From CAZSMC01 sp964607755 (GTDB lineage: Bacteria > Zhuqueibacterota > Zhuqueibacteria > Residuimicrobiales > Krinioviventaceae): a stretch of DNA of 64,000 bases. Below the pieces are notes generated by a model. The model ran no database searches. It saw only the letters and a program-made list of their open reading frames with translations, and was not told the origin of the DNA. This document shows, piece after piece, positions 49,895 to 59,551 of this stretch; the stretch's first letter is position 1; each line of letters begins with the position of its first letter. The translations under genes and the position numbers were made by a program. The DNA lies in contig CAZSMC010000005.1 in NCBI GenBank assembly GCA_964607755.1, positions 1-64,000 of the forward strand. Reading direction: 5' to 3'.

Positions 49895-50467
49895 TTATTT
49901 CTTGTTAATTTTTTCTTTCAACTTTTCGTAACCTTCTACAATTGAATTTGTCATTGCCCGTGATGAGATGGTTGCGCCGGTGATAGCCTGAATGTCACCG
50001 CCATCCTGTTCAATGGCAACCTTGCCCGCCTTTTTGCCTAAAAATTGTTTTGGAAACCAGGGCTCGGTTTCTCCGTATTTTACCGCCTGAATCCGCGTGC
50101 CCAACCCGGGCGTTTCCTGCTGGCTGAGCACTGTGATACCCAGAATTGTTCCGCTGGTATCGACGCCAATCATGGTTTCGATTATGCTGGAATAACCCTG
50201 CCCGCTAGCGATGTAAGCGTAACCTTTGACCTCTTTCCGTTCAGGACTTATAAAAGCGCGATAATAATCAAAACTGTTGTTTTCGTGAGCAGGTTGTATC
50301 GCTTGTTTACCTGTATTAGGAAGGGCGGCTTCGAGCGCATTCTCAACAATTTTTTCTTTTTGCGCCTCAATTCGCGGCTTTGCCACTGAATATATACCAG
50401 CCAATGCCGTAGCCGCTATAGTAGTGATAAGCATTAAAAGTCCGCCGAGTTTAAATATCTCCTTCAT
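49895..50467 (-). CDS. rnfG: Rnf complex subunit G (FMN-binding)
   Basis: Periplasm-facing subunit with one N-terminal membrane helix (about 8-28) and an FMN covalently bound through threonine. It has 190 residues. The FMN motif is AITGATISSRAMT with Thr166, preceded by a DIQAITGAT segment as in NqrC/RnfG. Its ATG overlaps the stop of rnfD by 4 nt (ATGA). A single cysteine-free soluble domain links electron flow to RnfD. Confidence 0.93.
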   Translation of the reverse strand: MKEIFKLGGLLMLITTIAATALAGIYSVAKPRIEAQKEKIVENALEAALPNTGKQAIQPAHENNSFDYYRAFISPERKEVKGYAYIASGQGYSSIIETMIGVDTSGTILGITVLSQQETPGLGTRIQAVKYGETEPWFPKQFLGKKAGKVAIEQDGGDIQAITGATISSRAMTNSIVEGYEKLKEKINKK

Positions 50468-51501
50468 TTTCTCTTCCTTTCTCCGAAAACTTTGGGTCGT
50501 GTGTAGCGGTCAAGTAAGGGAGTCACCAAATTCATAAGTAAAATAGAGTAGGAAACACCTTCTGGGTAACCGCCAAAGCGCCGGATAATAAAAGTAATAA
50601 TACCGCAGCCGACTCCGAAATAAACCCGGCCCCGAAAAGTGATTGGAGAGGTCACCATATCTGTTGCCATATAAAACGCGCCCAATATCAAGCCACCGGA
50701 AAAAAGGCTGAAAAGTACATTACCGTTAAAATAGCCATCAATTCCGCCAAAAACCCAGCTCAGCAGCGCCACGGTGCCAAGATAACTAAAAGATATCCGC
50801 CATCCGATATAGCGCTTGTACATCAGAAAAGCAGCCCCCACCAAAAGCAATGCAGCCGACGTTTCGCCTATACAGCCGCCAATTTGACCCATAAAAAGTT
50901 TGTCGACAGAATCGTACAGTTTGCTCAGCGCTTCTGATGCCTGATTGAATTGTTCAGGAGTATATTCAGTTGGATGTGCCAGTACATCTTGAGAATTTTT
51001 TAACACATCGAGCGGAGTAGCGCTGGTCATGACATCGATGCCCGAAACCGTACTTGCAGCGGGAACAGCATCGCTGAAAATCGTCATGTGTGTTGGCCAG
51101 GATGCCAGCAGAAAAGCGCGGCCAAGCAGTGCCGGGTTCATCGGATTATATCCCAGGCCGCCAAAAGCCATTTTGCCGATGGCAATGCCAAAAAAGGCGC
51201 CAACAGCAGGCATCCACAACGGCACCTGAGCAGAAACGTTATAAGACAATAATAAACCGGTGAGAATAGCACTGCCATCAGTAATGCTGACCGGCCTTTT
51301 CATCATCTTGCCGACAATGTATTCGGTCGCAACAGCAGAGGCAATTCCAATGAGCATGAGCCATAACGCGCGAATGCCAAAAAAATACACAGCGCCGACG
51401 CCAGCCGGAATCAGGCTGGCAATCACAGTGTACATAATTTTTGGAGTAGATTCTTTCGCTAAAATGTGGGGAGAACTCGAAACAACAAATCGCTTATCCA
51501 T
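50464..51501 (-). CDS. rnfD: Rnf complex subunit D (FMN-binding)
   Basis: Large membrane subunit homologous to NqrB, 345 residues with about eight helices. Covalent FMN attaches at Thr162 in the TSATPLDVLKN motif (S(G/A)AT). Further conserved parts are GGLGYNPMNPALLGRAF and GGYPEGVSYSILLMNLVTPL at the C-terminus. No clear ribosome site precedes the ATG. The last bases overlap the rnfG start. The order C-D-G-E-A is the standard one. Confidence 0.95.
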   Translation of the reverse strand: MDKRFVVSSSPHILAKESTPKIMYTVIASLIPAGVGAVYFFGIRALWLMLIGIASAVATEYIVGKMMKRPVSITDGSAILTGLLLSYNVSAQVPLWMPAVGAFFGIAIGKMAFGGLGYNPMNPALLGRAFLLASWPTHMTIFSDAVPAASTVSGIDVMTSATPLDVLKNSQDVLAHPTEYTPEQFNQASEALSKLYDSVDKLFMGQIGGCIGETSAALLLVGAAFLMYKRYIGWRISFSYLGTVALLSWVFGGIDGYFNGNVLFSLFSGGLILGAFYMATDMVTSPITFRGRVYFGVGCGIITFIIRRFGGYPEGVSYSILLMNLVTPLLDRYTRPKVFGERKRK

Positions 51502-51557
51502 AGGGTTCAGTATGAGTTATGATTCAGACGTGTCCATCGGAAACGGATTTACGCTTG

Positions 51558-52895
51558 TTAACTCGCTTTCTTTTGTTTTTGTACAACCATTAACTTGCCA
51601 TATTTAATAGAATGCACCATATTGATATGCGCCGGACAAACAAAACTGCACGAACCACATTCAATGCAATCCAGAATATTATAATCTTCCGCATCGTCAA
51701 AACGTTCGTATCGAACGAATGTGCTCAGCATGGTAGGCATTAATCCCATAGGGCAGGCATCTACACAATGGGCACAGGAAATGCATACACCTTCTTCAGG
51801 CCGGTAACTTTTTTCTTGCGGAAATGCCAGCAAACCTGACGTTCCCTTTATGACCGGGGCATCGAGCGTTGGTTGAGCCAGGCCCATCATCGGTCCGCCC
51901 ATTATAATTTTACCGGTATTTTCCTTGATACCGCCACACTGTTCAAAGACATGAAAAAAAGGTGTTCCGATTCGAACGAGTAAATTTTTGGACTCGTTAA
52001 CGCTTTCACCGGAAACAGTGACAACACGATCGACGAGCGGCCGCCTGTAAGCAACCGCATCAAAAAGTGCAGCGGCTGTGCCGACATTTTGTACCAGGCA
52101 GCCCACATCCATAGGCAAACCGCCTGCCGGCACGTTGCGATGACGAATCGCTTTGATCAGTTGCTTTTCAGCGCCCTGCGGATATTTCACTTGAAGGGCA
52201 TAAACCTGATACGGCAAACCTAATTCTGAAATTTTTGAGCGGAAGGTTTTGACAGCGTCCATTTTATTGTTTTCGATGCCAATAGCACCGAATTGAGCTC
52301 CGAGGATTTTCATTAAAATCTGCATGCCGCGCAAAATGCGTTCTGCTTCTTCCAGCATCAGGCGATGATCCGCTGTGAGAAACGGCTCGCACTCGGCACC
52401 GTTTAATATGACAGTATCGACCGGTTTATCAGCCGGAGGACTGACTTTGACATGGGTCGGAAAGGTCGCACCGCCAAGTCCGGCCAGCCCGGCTGCACTG
52501 ATACGTTTTTTGATGTCATCAACACTCAGGTTCTCATAATTTTCATCATAGCCTACATCTTCATTCCAGGTCTCTTTGCCATCGTTGTCAATAATTACGG
52601 ACATGACATTGGTACCAAAGGGATGCGGCCTTTTTTCGATTTTTTTTACTTTACCGGAAACTGTGGCGTGAGCAGGAATGGAAACAAAACCATCGCTTTC
52701 TGCTACAGGATCGCCAATTTTCACTTCAGAACCGCGCTCAACAACAGGAGTTGACGGTTTGCCAATATGTTGCTGAACCGGGATAATAACCTGATCCGGC
52801 GGCGGACATTTCTCAATTGATTTATTTTCTGTCAGTTTTTTAAATTCAGGTGGATGCACACCTTTGGGAAATGTTTTTCGATTAAAAAGTCTCAT
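51558..52895 (-). CDS. rnfC: Rnf complex subunit C (iron-sulfur/flavin)
   Basis: Soluble membrane-attached subunit that holds FMN and two 4Fe-4S clusters and gives electrons to NAD+ or takes them from ferredoxin. Cluster motifs are CISCAHCVDACP and CIECGSCSFVCP. The N-terminal MRLFNRKTFPKGVHPPEFKK and GCLVQNVGTAAAL segments fit. I use the ATG at 52895 (445 residues), which has AAGGA 6 nt upstream; a GTG at 52934 overlaps the nrdR stop and would add 13 residues. It is the first of five rnf genes. A separate RnfB is not encoded around it. Confidence 0.95.
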   Translation of the reverse strand: MRLFNRKTFPKGVHPPEFKKLTENKSIEKCPPPDQVIIPVQQHIGKPSTPVVERGSEVKIGDPVAESDGFVSIPAHATVSGKVKKIEKRPHPFGTNVMSVIIDNDGKETWNEDVGYDENYENLSVDDIKKRISAAGLAGLGGATFPTHVKVSPPADKPVDTVILNGAECEPFLTADHRLMLEEAERILRGMQILMKILGAQFGAIGIENNKMDAVKTFRSKISELGLPYQVYALQVKYPQGAEKQLIKAIRHRNVPAGGLPMDVGCLVQNVGTAAALFDAVAYRRPLVDRVVTVSGESVNESKNLLVRIGTPFFHVFEQCGGIKENTGKIIMGGPMMGLAQPTLDAPVIKGTSGLLAFPQEKSYRPEEGVCISCAHCVDACPMGLMPTMLSTFVRYERFDDAEDYNILDCIECGSCSFVCPAHINMVHSIKYGKLMVVQKQKKAS

Positions 52896-52930
52896 CTTTG
52901 TCCTTGATTCGGATACCTTGACATGTTTGC

Positions 52931-53374
52931 TCACAACTGCTCCAGTTCACTCAGGAATTCTTCTTTAGCCTGGAAATTCCGATACACCGATGCAAACCGC
53001 ACATAGGCAACTTCATCCAGTTTTTTCAGTTTATCCATAACCATTTCCCCAACCTGTCTTGATTCAACCTCTTCAAAACCCCGGTCCCGCAGATTATATT
53101 CGATTTGTGAAACCATCTCCTCAATGGCTGCAGTGGATACCGGTCTTTTAGTGCATGCAGATTGAATTCCCCGTATCAGTTTTTTGCGGTTGAATTCTTC
53201 GCGGTTGCCGTCTTGTTTGATGATTCTGAGCGGAATTTCGTCTACGGTTTCCCTGGTGGTAAACCGGCGTTTGCATTTCGAACAACTTCGTCGGCGCCGC
53301 ACAGACCGTCCACCATCACGGGTGCGCGAGTCAATCACTTTTGTATCGTGATAGCTGCAAAAAGGGCATCTCAT
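52931..53374 (-). CDS. nrdR: Transcriptional repressor NrdR
   Basis: Zinc- and ATP-cone repressor of ribonucleotide reductase genes, 147 residues. The zinc ribbon is MRCPFCSYHD (Cys3, Cys6) with CSKC (Cys31, Cys34). The Arg-rich stretch SVRRRRSCSKCKRRFTT binds DNA. The ATP-cone domain follows (EFNRKKLIRGIQSACTKRPV). It sits between glyA and rnfC on the same strand. Ribonucleotide reductase genes, which it would control through NrdR boxes, are not in this window. Confidence 0.96.
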   Translation of the reverse strand: MRCPFCSYHDTKVIDSRTRDGGRSVRRRRSCSKCKRRFTTRETVDEIPLRIIKQDGNREEFNRKKLIRGIQSACTKRPVSTAAIEEMVSQIEYNLRDRGFEEVESRQVGEMVMDKLKKLDEVAYVRFASVYRNFQAKEEFLSELEQL

Positions 53375-53422
53375 AAACAGAGTAAAAGTTATTGTAATGG
53401 AATAATTTTCTCTAATGATCTT

Positions 53423-54706
53423 TCAAGAATACAAAGGAAACTGTTGGCACAATGCATGAACTTCTTTGCGGATTTTTTCCAGAGTTGTTTCACTGGAAAT
53501 ATTAGTCAGGACCTGATCGATCATTTCAGCGATTTTTTCCATTTCATTTTCTTTCATGCCACGGGTTGTCAAAGCTGGTGTGCCCAGTCGAATGCCGCTG
53601 GTCACAAACGGACTTTGATCATCAAAAGGCACCATATTTTTATTAACAGTGATGCCCGCTTTTTCCAGGGCCTGTTCCGACTCTTTTCCGGTCAGTTTAT
53701 GGCTGCGAACGTCAACCAGCATCAGATGCGTGTCTGTGCCACCGGAAACAATATGATAGCCGCGGTCTGACAATGCACGGGCCATAGTTTGAGCGTTCTT
53801 TATGACTTGTTTCTGATAATCAACAAAATCGGGCTGCAAGGCTTCTTTGAATGATACCGCCTTGGCAGCGATAATATGCATCAGCGGACCACCCTGGAAG
53901 CCCGGAAATATATTTGAATTGACAAGTTCAGAGTATTTCTTAACCCGTCCCTTGGGTGTGGTTATGCCCATATCATTTTCACCATCCTTACCGATGAGAA
54001 TCATACCGCCGCGGGGTCCTCGCAATGTTTTGTGAGTTGTGGTGGTAACAATATGGCAATGCGGCAACGGACTGGCAACAAGTCCTGCGGCAATCAGGCC
54101 GGCCGGGTGAGCAATATCAGCGACAAGTTTGGCACCTGCTTTATCGGCAATTTGCCGGAAAGCGGCAAAATCAATTTCGCGTGCATAGGCGCTGGCACCG
54201 GTGATTATGAGCCTGGGTTTCTCTTTGGTAGCGATATCTTCCACCTGATTCATATCGAGCCAGCCGTCTTTGGTCACGCCGTAATGGATCATGTTAAAAA
54301 ATTTGCCGGAAAAATTCACCGGACTTCCATGAGTAAGATGACCGCCGTGCGCCAGGTCCATTCCCATCACTTTATCGCCGTGGTTTATCAAACTAAAATA
54401 GGCGGCAATATTGGCTTGCGATCCCGAGTGGGGCTGAACGTTGGCATAATCAGCATCGAACAGTTTTTTTGCCCGCTCTCTGGCCAGGTCTTCAGCCACA
54501 TCGACAAAATCGCATCCACCGTAATAGCGTTTTCCGGGATAGCCTTCGGCATATTTATTGGTCATCGCCTGGCCCATAGCTGCAAGTACAGCCGGACTGA
54601 CAAAATTTTCAGAGGCAATAAGTTCTAATGTATTGTTTTGACGATTTTTTTCATCTTGAATTGTTTGAAATATATCTGGATCAAATTGTTGCAGATTCGT
54701 AGCCAT
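53423..54706 (-). CDS. glyA: Serine hydroxymethyltransferase
   Basis: PLP enzyme of one-carbon metabolism that interconverts serine plus tetrahydrofolate with glycine plus methylene-tetrahydrofolate. It has 427 residues, the usual length. The PLP-lysine region is VTTTTHKTLRGPRGG. Other family blocks are IASENFVSPAVLAAMG, PHSGSQANIAAYF and FPGFQGGPLMHIIAAKAV. It starts 9 nt after rpiB. nrdR follows after about 50 nt, so glyA is co-transcribed with rpiB and probably nrdR. Confidence 0.97.
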   Translation of the reverse strand: MATNLQQFDPDIFQTIQDEKNRQNNTLELIASENFVSPAVLAAMGQAMTNKYAEGYPGKRYYGGCDFVDVAEDLARERAKKLFDADYANVQPHSGSQANIAAYFSLINHGDKVMGMDLAHGGHLTHGSPVNFSGKFFNMIHYGVTKDGWLDMNQVEDIATKEKPRLIITGASAYAREIDFAAFRQIADKAGAKLVADIAHPAGLIAAGLVASPLPHCHIVTTTTHKTLRGPRGGMILIGKDGENDMGITTPKGRVKKYSELVNSNIFPGFQGGPLMHIIAAKAVSFKEALQPDFVDYQKQVIKNAQTMARALSDRGYHIVSGGTDTHLMLVDVRSHKLTGKESEQALEKAGITVNKNMVPFDDQSPFVTSGIRLGTPALTTRGMKENEMEKIAEMIDQVLTNISSETTLEKIRKEVHALCQQFPLYS

Positions 54707-54715
54707 AACACCCTT

Positions 54716-55156
54716 TTATTTTTCCATAATCTGGTTAATTTTTTCAACCCGGACCGCGTGTCGTCCGCCTTGAAATGATGTATTTAAAAAAACATACAGT
54801 ATTCGAAATGCAATTGCAGGAGTTGTTGTGCGTCCGCCAAGGGCCAGCACATTAGCATTGTTATGCTGCCTGGCTTTTTCTGCCATATATTCGTTCGTGC
54901 ACAGAGCGGCTCTGATTCCTTTGATTTTGTTCGCGGAAATACTTACACCAATACCCGTTCCACAAATGACAACACCTTTTTCGTGTTTTCCGTTCACTAC
55001 TTCACGGCCAACTTTTTCAGCAAAATCGGGATAGTCAGTACGACCTTCTGAATAGCATCCATAATCGACGTAATCTATTCCCTGTTCGTCAAAATATTCC
55101 AAAATTTGATGCTTGAGCTCATACCCGGCGTGGTCAGAACCAATAGCAATGGACAT
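54716..55156 (-). CDS. rpiB: Ribose 5-phosphate isomerase B
   Basis: RpiB/LacA family isomerase of the pentose phosphate pathway, 146 residues. The N-terminal MSIAIGSDHAGYELKHQILE contains the SDHAG motif. The catalytic Cys region is VVICGTGIGVSISANKIKGI, and NVLALGGRTTT is the phosphate-binding segment. The order of isomerase, glyA and nrdR is common in bacteria. The ribosome site is weak. A terminator for the upstream TPR gene lies just before it. Confidence 0.96.
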   Translation of the reverse strand: MSIAIGSDHAGYELKHQILEYFDEQGIDYVDYGCYSEGRTDYPDFAEKVGREVVNGKHEKGVVICGTGIGVSISANKIKGIRAALCTNEYMAEKARQHNNANVLALGGRTTTPAIAFRILYVFLNTSFQGGRHAVRVEKINQIMEK

Positions 55157-55195
55157 TTTATTTTCACCAGTCGATTATATCGGTTTTAACATAAA

Positions 55196-55224
55196 ATGAG
55201 GAAAGAAGGTTATTCTTTCCTCAT
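55196..55224 (-). terminator. Terminator of the TPR lipoprotein gene
   Basis: Perfect 12-bp stem ATGAGGAAAGAA/TTCTTTCCTCAT with a 5-nt loop, 7 nt beyond the TPR stop. The minus-strand sequence after it is TTTATGTTAAAACC, a short T run. Confidence 0.85.
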
Positions 55225-55231
55225 GTTTATT

Positions 55232-56542
55232 TTAGTAAAGCCAGTCGTAGCACTCACCTGTGGCTTTTTTCTTATCAGGATGAAGGAACTTATCCTCTGT
55301 GGTCGGGGTTTCCGGCTGAATTGAGCGCATTTTTTTACGCGCCAGATCAGCAACCTGAATATCAGTATCTGCGGCTTTGGCATACTGGTCATAAGCCAAC
55401 TGGTACACTAACTTATCATCGTATGTGGTCTTACTTTTTTCGCGCTGCGCGATACAATTGTCAGCAACAGCGACGTAAATATCACCTTTGACAATATAAC
55501 TCATGCCATAACTGGGATCGATGTTAATGGCTTTGTTCGCTACGCTCATTGCTTTTTTGAAATTTCCCAATTCCATATAGCACGCAGCCATTTCAGCCAT
55601 TACTCGTGCATTATCCGGTTGTATAGCCAGAGCTTTTTCATAGGTTTCAATAGCTCTCCTGTATTGCTCGTTATACTGCAACGCATTACCTTTATATTCG
55701 AGAGCGTCCCTATCTTCCGGATTTTTCTCCAGCAGCATATTATATTTTTCGATAGCTTTTTCGTATTCGCCTCGTTTATAATATGTCTGAGCAAGATCGA
55801 ACATCAGACTGACATCATCCGGATTGGCTTGCAAGGCTTTTTCCTTGGCCTCAATGACTGCCTCCTGGTCCCCGGTTCTTGAAAGCAATTGTGCATAGAC
55901 GTTCTGAGCTTCCGCATCATTTGGCGCTAATTCTGTCAATTCTTTGTAAATATTAATCGCTTCACCGGTACGGTCTTCAGCCACCAGCAGACGTCCCAGG
56001 TTCTTATAATCCGAAATCTTTCCCGGATCATTTTCAATCGCATTGTAATAGGCTTCAATCGCTTCTTCATTATTTTGTTTCGCCGATTGCAACCAGGCCA
56101 CACTCCGCCAATAGTAGGCGTTTTCCGGATATTTTTCCAACGCCTGTTGATAAGCAACAAGCGCGCTGTCCGGCTTGTCCAATTTCATATAACTTTCACC
56201 AAGTTTTCGGTAAATAGAAGGAAACTCGGCGGCTGTGTCCATTCTTGCGGCTTTCCACAAGGGTTTAATAGCATCGCGGAAATTTTGATTTTTATTATGT
56301 TCAGTGCCGGTGCTGTAAGCGATCAGCAATTCGCGCCGATAAACTTCTTTGAGCGAATCCTGTTTTGCTTTTTGAGCAGCTAACTCTGCCGGAGACATTT
56401 CTTCTTCTTCAGCAGGTTGTTCTGCAGCGCCGGGCTCTCCGGTTGTTGCACATCCGGACATAAAAGAGGAAAAGAGCAAACCTATAGTCACATAAAAGAT
56501 GGCTATAGCAGCACTTTTTAAAATCACATCACTTTTTAGCAC
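55232..56542 (-). CDS. TPR-repeat lipoprotein
   Basis: A 436-residue lipoprotein with a GTG start and GGAGG 6 nt upstream. The signal ends FMSGC (Cys31). Residues 40-60 are acidic and Ala-rich. The rest is tetratricopeptide repeats, about nine to ten units of 34 residues (for example KLGESYMKLDKPDSALVAYQ and QTYYKRGEYEKAIEKYNMLL). Such proteins are assembly or scaffold factors of the envelope. The PorV-like beta-barrel gene lies upstream. The exact role is unknown. Confidence 0.85.
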   Translation of the reverse strand: MLKSDVILKSAAIAIFYVTIGLLFSSFMSGCATTGEPGAAEQPAEEEEMSPAELAAQKAKQDSLKEVYRRELLIAYSTGTEHNKNQNFRDAIKPLWKAARMDTAAEFPSIYRKLGESYMKLDKPDSALVAYQQALEKYPENAYYWRSVAWLQSAKQNNEEAIEAYYNAIENDPGKISDYKNLGRLLVAEDRTGEAINIYKELTELAPNDAEAQNVYAQLLSRTGDQEAVIEAKEKALQANPDDVSLMFDLAQTYYKRGEYEKAIEKYNMLLEKNPEDRDALEYKGNALQYNEQYRRAIETYEKALAIQPDNARVMAEMAACYMELGNFKKAMSVANKAINIDPSYGMSYIVKGDIYVAVADNCIAQREKSKTTYDDKLVYQLAYDQYAKAADTDIQVADLARKKMRSIQPETPTTEDKFLHPDKKKATGECYDWLY

Positions 56543-56735
56543 GTATTCCTCCTACATTATTAAAAGTATTTTCAAAATTGCCTTTTTAATTTAGCTAATA
56601 TTTTCACCGAGAGGCAAAAATTTATTCAGCGCAAGATCAATGATGAATAATTCTATCGATCAAATTGAATAAAAAATTAAATTTATTATACTTAAACTTG
56701 GGCAAAAATGCAAGATTTTTTTAAGCCTTACATGG

Positions 56736-57929
56736 TTAAAACAGTCGTCTGAACCAGCGTTCCGAACTGGTGACGCTTCCGGAGACCCTGATGATATTCT
56801 CTCTATAGCCATCGGTCACATCATCCGAGCGCTGTCCAATTTCCAGCGAGATATCGATTCTTCCAAGATTGCCATGAAACGGAAAACCAAGACCAAAAGT
56901 CACAAACGTTTCCTTTACAGGCTGACCTCTATTTATTGAAAACGGCAATTCAGCGTAATAGGCGCCAACCCGATACGAGATACGTTTGTAATAACTTTCA
57001 AGATGTTCACGAGTTAGCAAATATTCCAGACCACCGCCAATACGGTGATAATCATCAAGCGGCTTGTTATTCGTACCCTGAATTGAATATTCTGACCACA
57101 GTTGGGTATAATAATCAAGTGCCACACTAAAATGTTCCAGAGGAACGGCCAGGCCAATACCCAGAGACTGCGGATAGTTGATGGTGACATCTTTTTTTTG
57201 AATCGGCACGCCATTTCCCTGAACGATTTTATTGTCCACGCTCAGACTGGAACTGCTCTTGTAAACAAGTCCGGCTTGCAGATATTCATACGGGAAAAAT
57301 AAAACTCCGAGCTCGAAACGCGCGCCGTAAGCATGACTGGAAATATCATCTGTTGTGTTGACAAAAGTATCTTCATCGAATGTGGTTTCCCAGACTTCGC
57401 TATACGTTCCAAAAATAAAATCAGCCAAACCAGCAACAGATATCCACTTTGCAGGTTTCCATTGCAGACCGATATTGCCGGCGCTCAAACCTCCGCTACC
57501 ATCAACACTGCGTTGATAGCCAATGTCAAATTCTTCAGTTCGAAATTCGATAAAATATTGGGAAGAGACCAGCGATTTCAAACTAAACATGCTGGTTAAA
57601 TTATCCATAAACGGCACAGCAAAAACAAATCCCGTGGGATTTCCCTGGCGTGTAATAACGGACTCGTCTTGCATGATATTTTCGATCATTTCATAACGAT
57701 AATTCAAAGTAATTGTCGTTAACATATTCAGATCGATAGCTGCGGGATTCATCATATTTACTGTCGCAGGACGATAACGACCAATTCCGGCACCACCCAT
57801 CCCCACTGCTGGAGCGGAAACAAAATAGTTTGGAATACCCAGACCCAGAGAAGAAAAATAAGAATCTGCCTGAATGCTGGTGCCTGTTGTTGAAATGATT
57901 ACTATTACTAATGCAATTATGCGCTTCAT
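56736..57929 (-). CDS. Outer-membrane beta-barrel protein (PorV/FadL-like)
   Basis: A 397-residue protein with signal peptide MKRIIALVIVIISTTGTSIQ (cleavage after QA). It then shows alternating hydrophobic beta strands and ends with a terminal Phe. The start of the mature part (VSAPAVGMGGAGIGRYRPAT and VNMMNPAAIDL) resembles the N-terminus of PorV/FadL-type barrels, and so does the pattern of strands and turns. Related proteins in the FCB group help the type IX secretion shuttle. That role is inferred and the direct family could be another OMP channel. The DNRLRE lipoprotein gene is upstream on the same strand. Confidence 0.72.
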   Translation of the reverse strand: MKRIIALVIVIISTTGTSIQADSYFSSLGLGIPNYFVSAPAVGMGGAGIGRYRPATVNMMNPAAIDLNMLTTITLNYRYEMIENIMQDESVITRQGNPTGFVFAVPFMDNLTSMFSLKSLVSSQYFIEFRTEEFDIGYQRSVDGSGGLSAGNIGLQWKPAKWISVAGLADFIFGTYSEVWETTFDEDTFVNTTDDISSHAYGARFELGVLFFPYEYLQAGLVYKSSSSLSVDNKIVQGNGVPIQKKDVTINYPQSLGIGLAVPLEHFSVALDYYTQLWSEYSIQGTNNKPLDDYHRIGGGLEYLLTREHLESYYKRISYRVGAYYAELPFSINRGQPVKETFVTFGLGFPFHGNLGRIDISLEIGQRSDDVTDGYRENIIRVSGSVTSSERWFRRLF

Positions 57930-57952
57930 AACTTTAGTATCCCATGTTTTTA

Positions 57953-59182
57953 TTATTGTCCGGAAAAACGGTGCTTTGGCGGCAAGGAATACGTAATTTT
58001 CAATGTCGGTGTCAGTTCAGGATTTTGGGTGCCTGAATGAAAATACATTTCCTGAAAATCTCGCCCTGCATTTATGGGATAAAGGATCAAACCATAATTC
58101 GGTGTGACACGGTTAGCCCATCGCTGAACGATTCCAGACACCGCATTCAATGGAGTTTTATCACTAAAAGAAAAGGTAGCTGTCTGATCAAAGGCAGGAG
58201 CTGATGTTGTTCTGCGCAGAGAATCTTTGAGGACCGTTCTGCCACTCGTCCATAAAGAATCTTCTACTCCCTCTCCGACCACAGCTTGCGGTGCTATGGA
58301 AAGGCCTTTTGCCACATTGGTCGAGCTTTTTTCATTATCGACATAAAGAGTGAGCAGGGCTTGATGCACGGCAGCTTCTTCTGGCAATTCAGAAAGATCG
58401 AATCGCATTAACGTTCTGTAACCTGAGCCATTACCGACGCGAAAAGTAGGTGGCATTTTGACTATATCATATTCTGCCTGGTCGCTTTCAAAATGCAAAA
58501 GACTGGCGTCGTGCGAGACGGGAATGGTTGTTGTATCGTTCGTTCCTTCTGCCGTTTTCAGAATAAACTGAAAGGAGGGCAATCCTGAAGATGCGTCTGA
58601 AGACAAAAATTCCACGGCATGATCATTCGTTTCCGTTTTGAACACAAGACCGTAAATGTTCGGATTTTCCGACCTGGCATCGTTAATCCATTCCTGTACA
58701 AAAGTTTTGTTTTGAAATGAATGACTAAACCACGTTGTATCCTGTGGATTTATCTGAAATGTCTCAACAGGATCTTGTTCGATATAATCCTGCACGTCTT
58801 TATACTGGACTGTTTGCTCGTCCCACTCTTGTGTCACTCTGTGAACAGTGACATTGAACGGTGTATCTCCTTTGTAAACGTACTTTTGATAAATATTAAA
58901 CGATGCCGATACAACTGCTGTGGTATCGAGATTGGAGATCGTGTTCGCATTTAAAAGGATAGAGGCAGTAACATTGTGGTGTTTGCCAAGGACAAGATAA
59001 TCGTATCCTCCGGTGGCAGAACGTTGCCAGTAATGCGCAATTTCAATCGGCTCGAGCACTACGGGTTCTTTTAGTCCTTCTTTATTGTCCCGTTCCAAAA
59101 GCTCGTATCCGCTGGGAAGTGGCTTTTCAACAGTACAACTGAAAAGTGTAAAAGCTGCAAGTACAATAAAATATTTTTTCAT
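57953..59182 (-). CDS. Lipoprotein with a DNRLRE-like region
   Basis: A 409-residue lipoprotein from the ATG at 59182 (MKKYFIVLAAFTLFSC, lipidated Cys16); a longer frame upstream lacks a ribosome site. The remaining protein is beta-rich. It has a DNRLRE-type region: ILLNANTISNLDTTAVVSAS, RVTQEWDEQTVQYKDVQDYI, and near the end SGIVQRWANRVTPNYGLILY. DNRLRE domains are disulfide-poor beta sandwiches in surface proteins of bacteria with unclear ligands. It is 23 nt upstream of the barrel gene. Confidence 0.7.
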   Translation of the reverse strand: MKKYFIVLAAFTLFSCTVEKPLPSGYELLERDNKEGLKEPVVLEPIEIAHYWQRSATGGYDYLVLGKHHNVTASILLNANTISNLDTTAVVSASFNIYQKYVYKGDTPFNVTVHRVTQEWDEQTVQYKDVQDYIEQDPVETFQINPQDTTWFSHSFQNKTFVQEWINDARSENPNIYGLVFKTETNDHAVEFLSSDASSGLPSFQFILKTAEGTNDTTTIPVSHDASLLHFESDQAEYDIVKMPPTFRVGNGSGYRTLMRFDLSELPEEAAVHQALLTLYVDNEKSSTNVAKGLSIAPQAVVGEGVEDSLWTSGRTVLKDSLRRTTSAPAFDQTATFSFSDKTPLNAVSGIVQRWANRVTPNYGLILYPINAGRDFQEMYFHSGTQNPELTPTLKITYSLPPKHRFSGQ

Positions 59183-59500
59183 AATCCTATAACCGGCCAT
59201 AGTTTGATTTCGGTTTGTTGACCTATTCAACGATTATGTTTAAGAATGTGTTCCCAAAACTGCAACCGCTTCGTCTTTTGAATCGCCAAATTTAATCATT
59301 TCTTTTGAATTTTCAATACGAATTCATATTAATTTCGATAAAATTTACAATCAGGCAGGTATGTTGAGAAATTCTTCAGGGATGCGAATTTGTTTACAAC
59401 CATTTGTCCAACGAAACTCAACAAGAAAAGGAAACGATTTTGTTTTTTAGACATCACTATGCTTCATAGATCTGCTTGTCGCCTGAGGGAATTAAGCAAA
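59183..59500. other. Intergenic, no gene seen
   Basis: 318 bases, A/T-rich, upstream of the lipoprotein gene. It probably holds that gene's promoter, but no clear -35/-10 pair was identified. No repeat or reading frame to support. Confidence 0.6.
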
Positions 59501-59527
59501 AAAGGGCAATCATCATGATTGCCCTTT
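59501..59527 (-). terminator. Terminator of the ribosomal/rpoA operon
   Basis: Perfect 12-bp stem AAAGGGCAATCA/TGATTGCCCTTT with a 3-nt loop, 25 nt after rplQ. On the minus strand it is followed by TTTGCTTAAT, so with the stem's own T residues six T in a row end the RNA. A strong intrinsic terminator. Confidence 0.93.
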
Positions 59528-59551
59528 ATATATTTAAGTGAGGAAAAAAGA

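Noticed and set aside
56543..56735. Terminator for the beta-barrel gene
   Set aside because: Only a 5-bp TGCCT/AGGCA pairing is seen; nothing to support.
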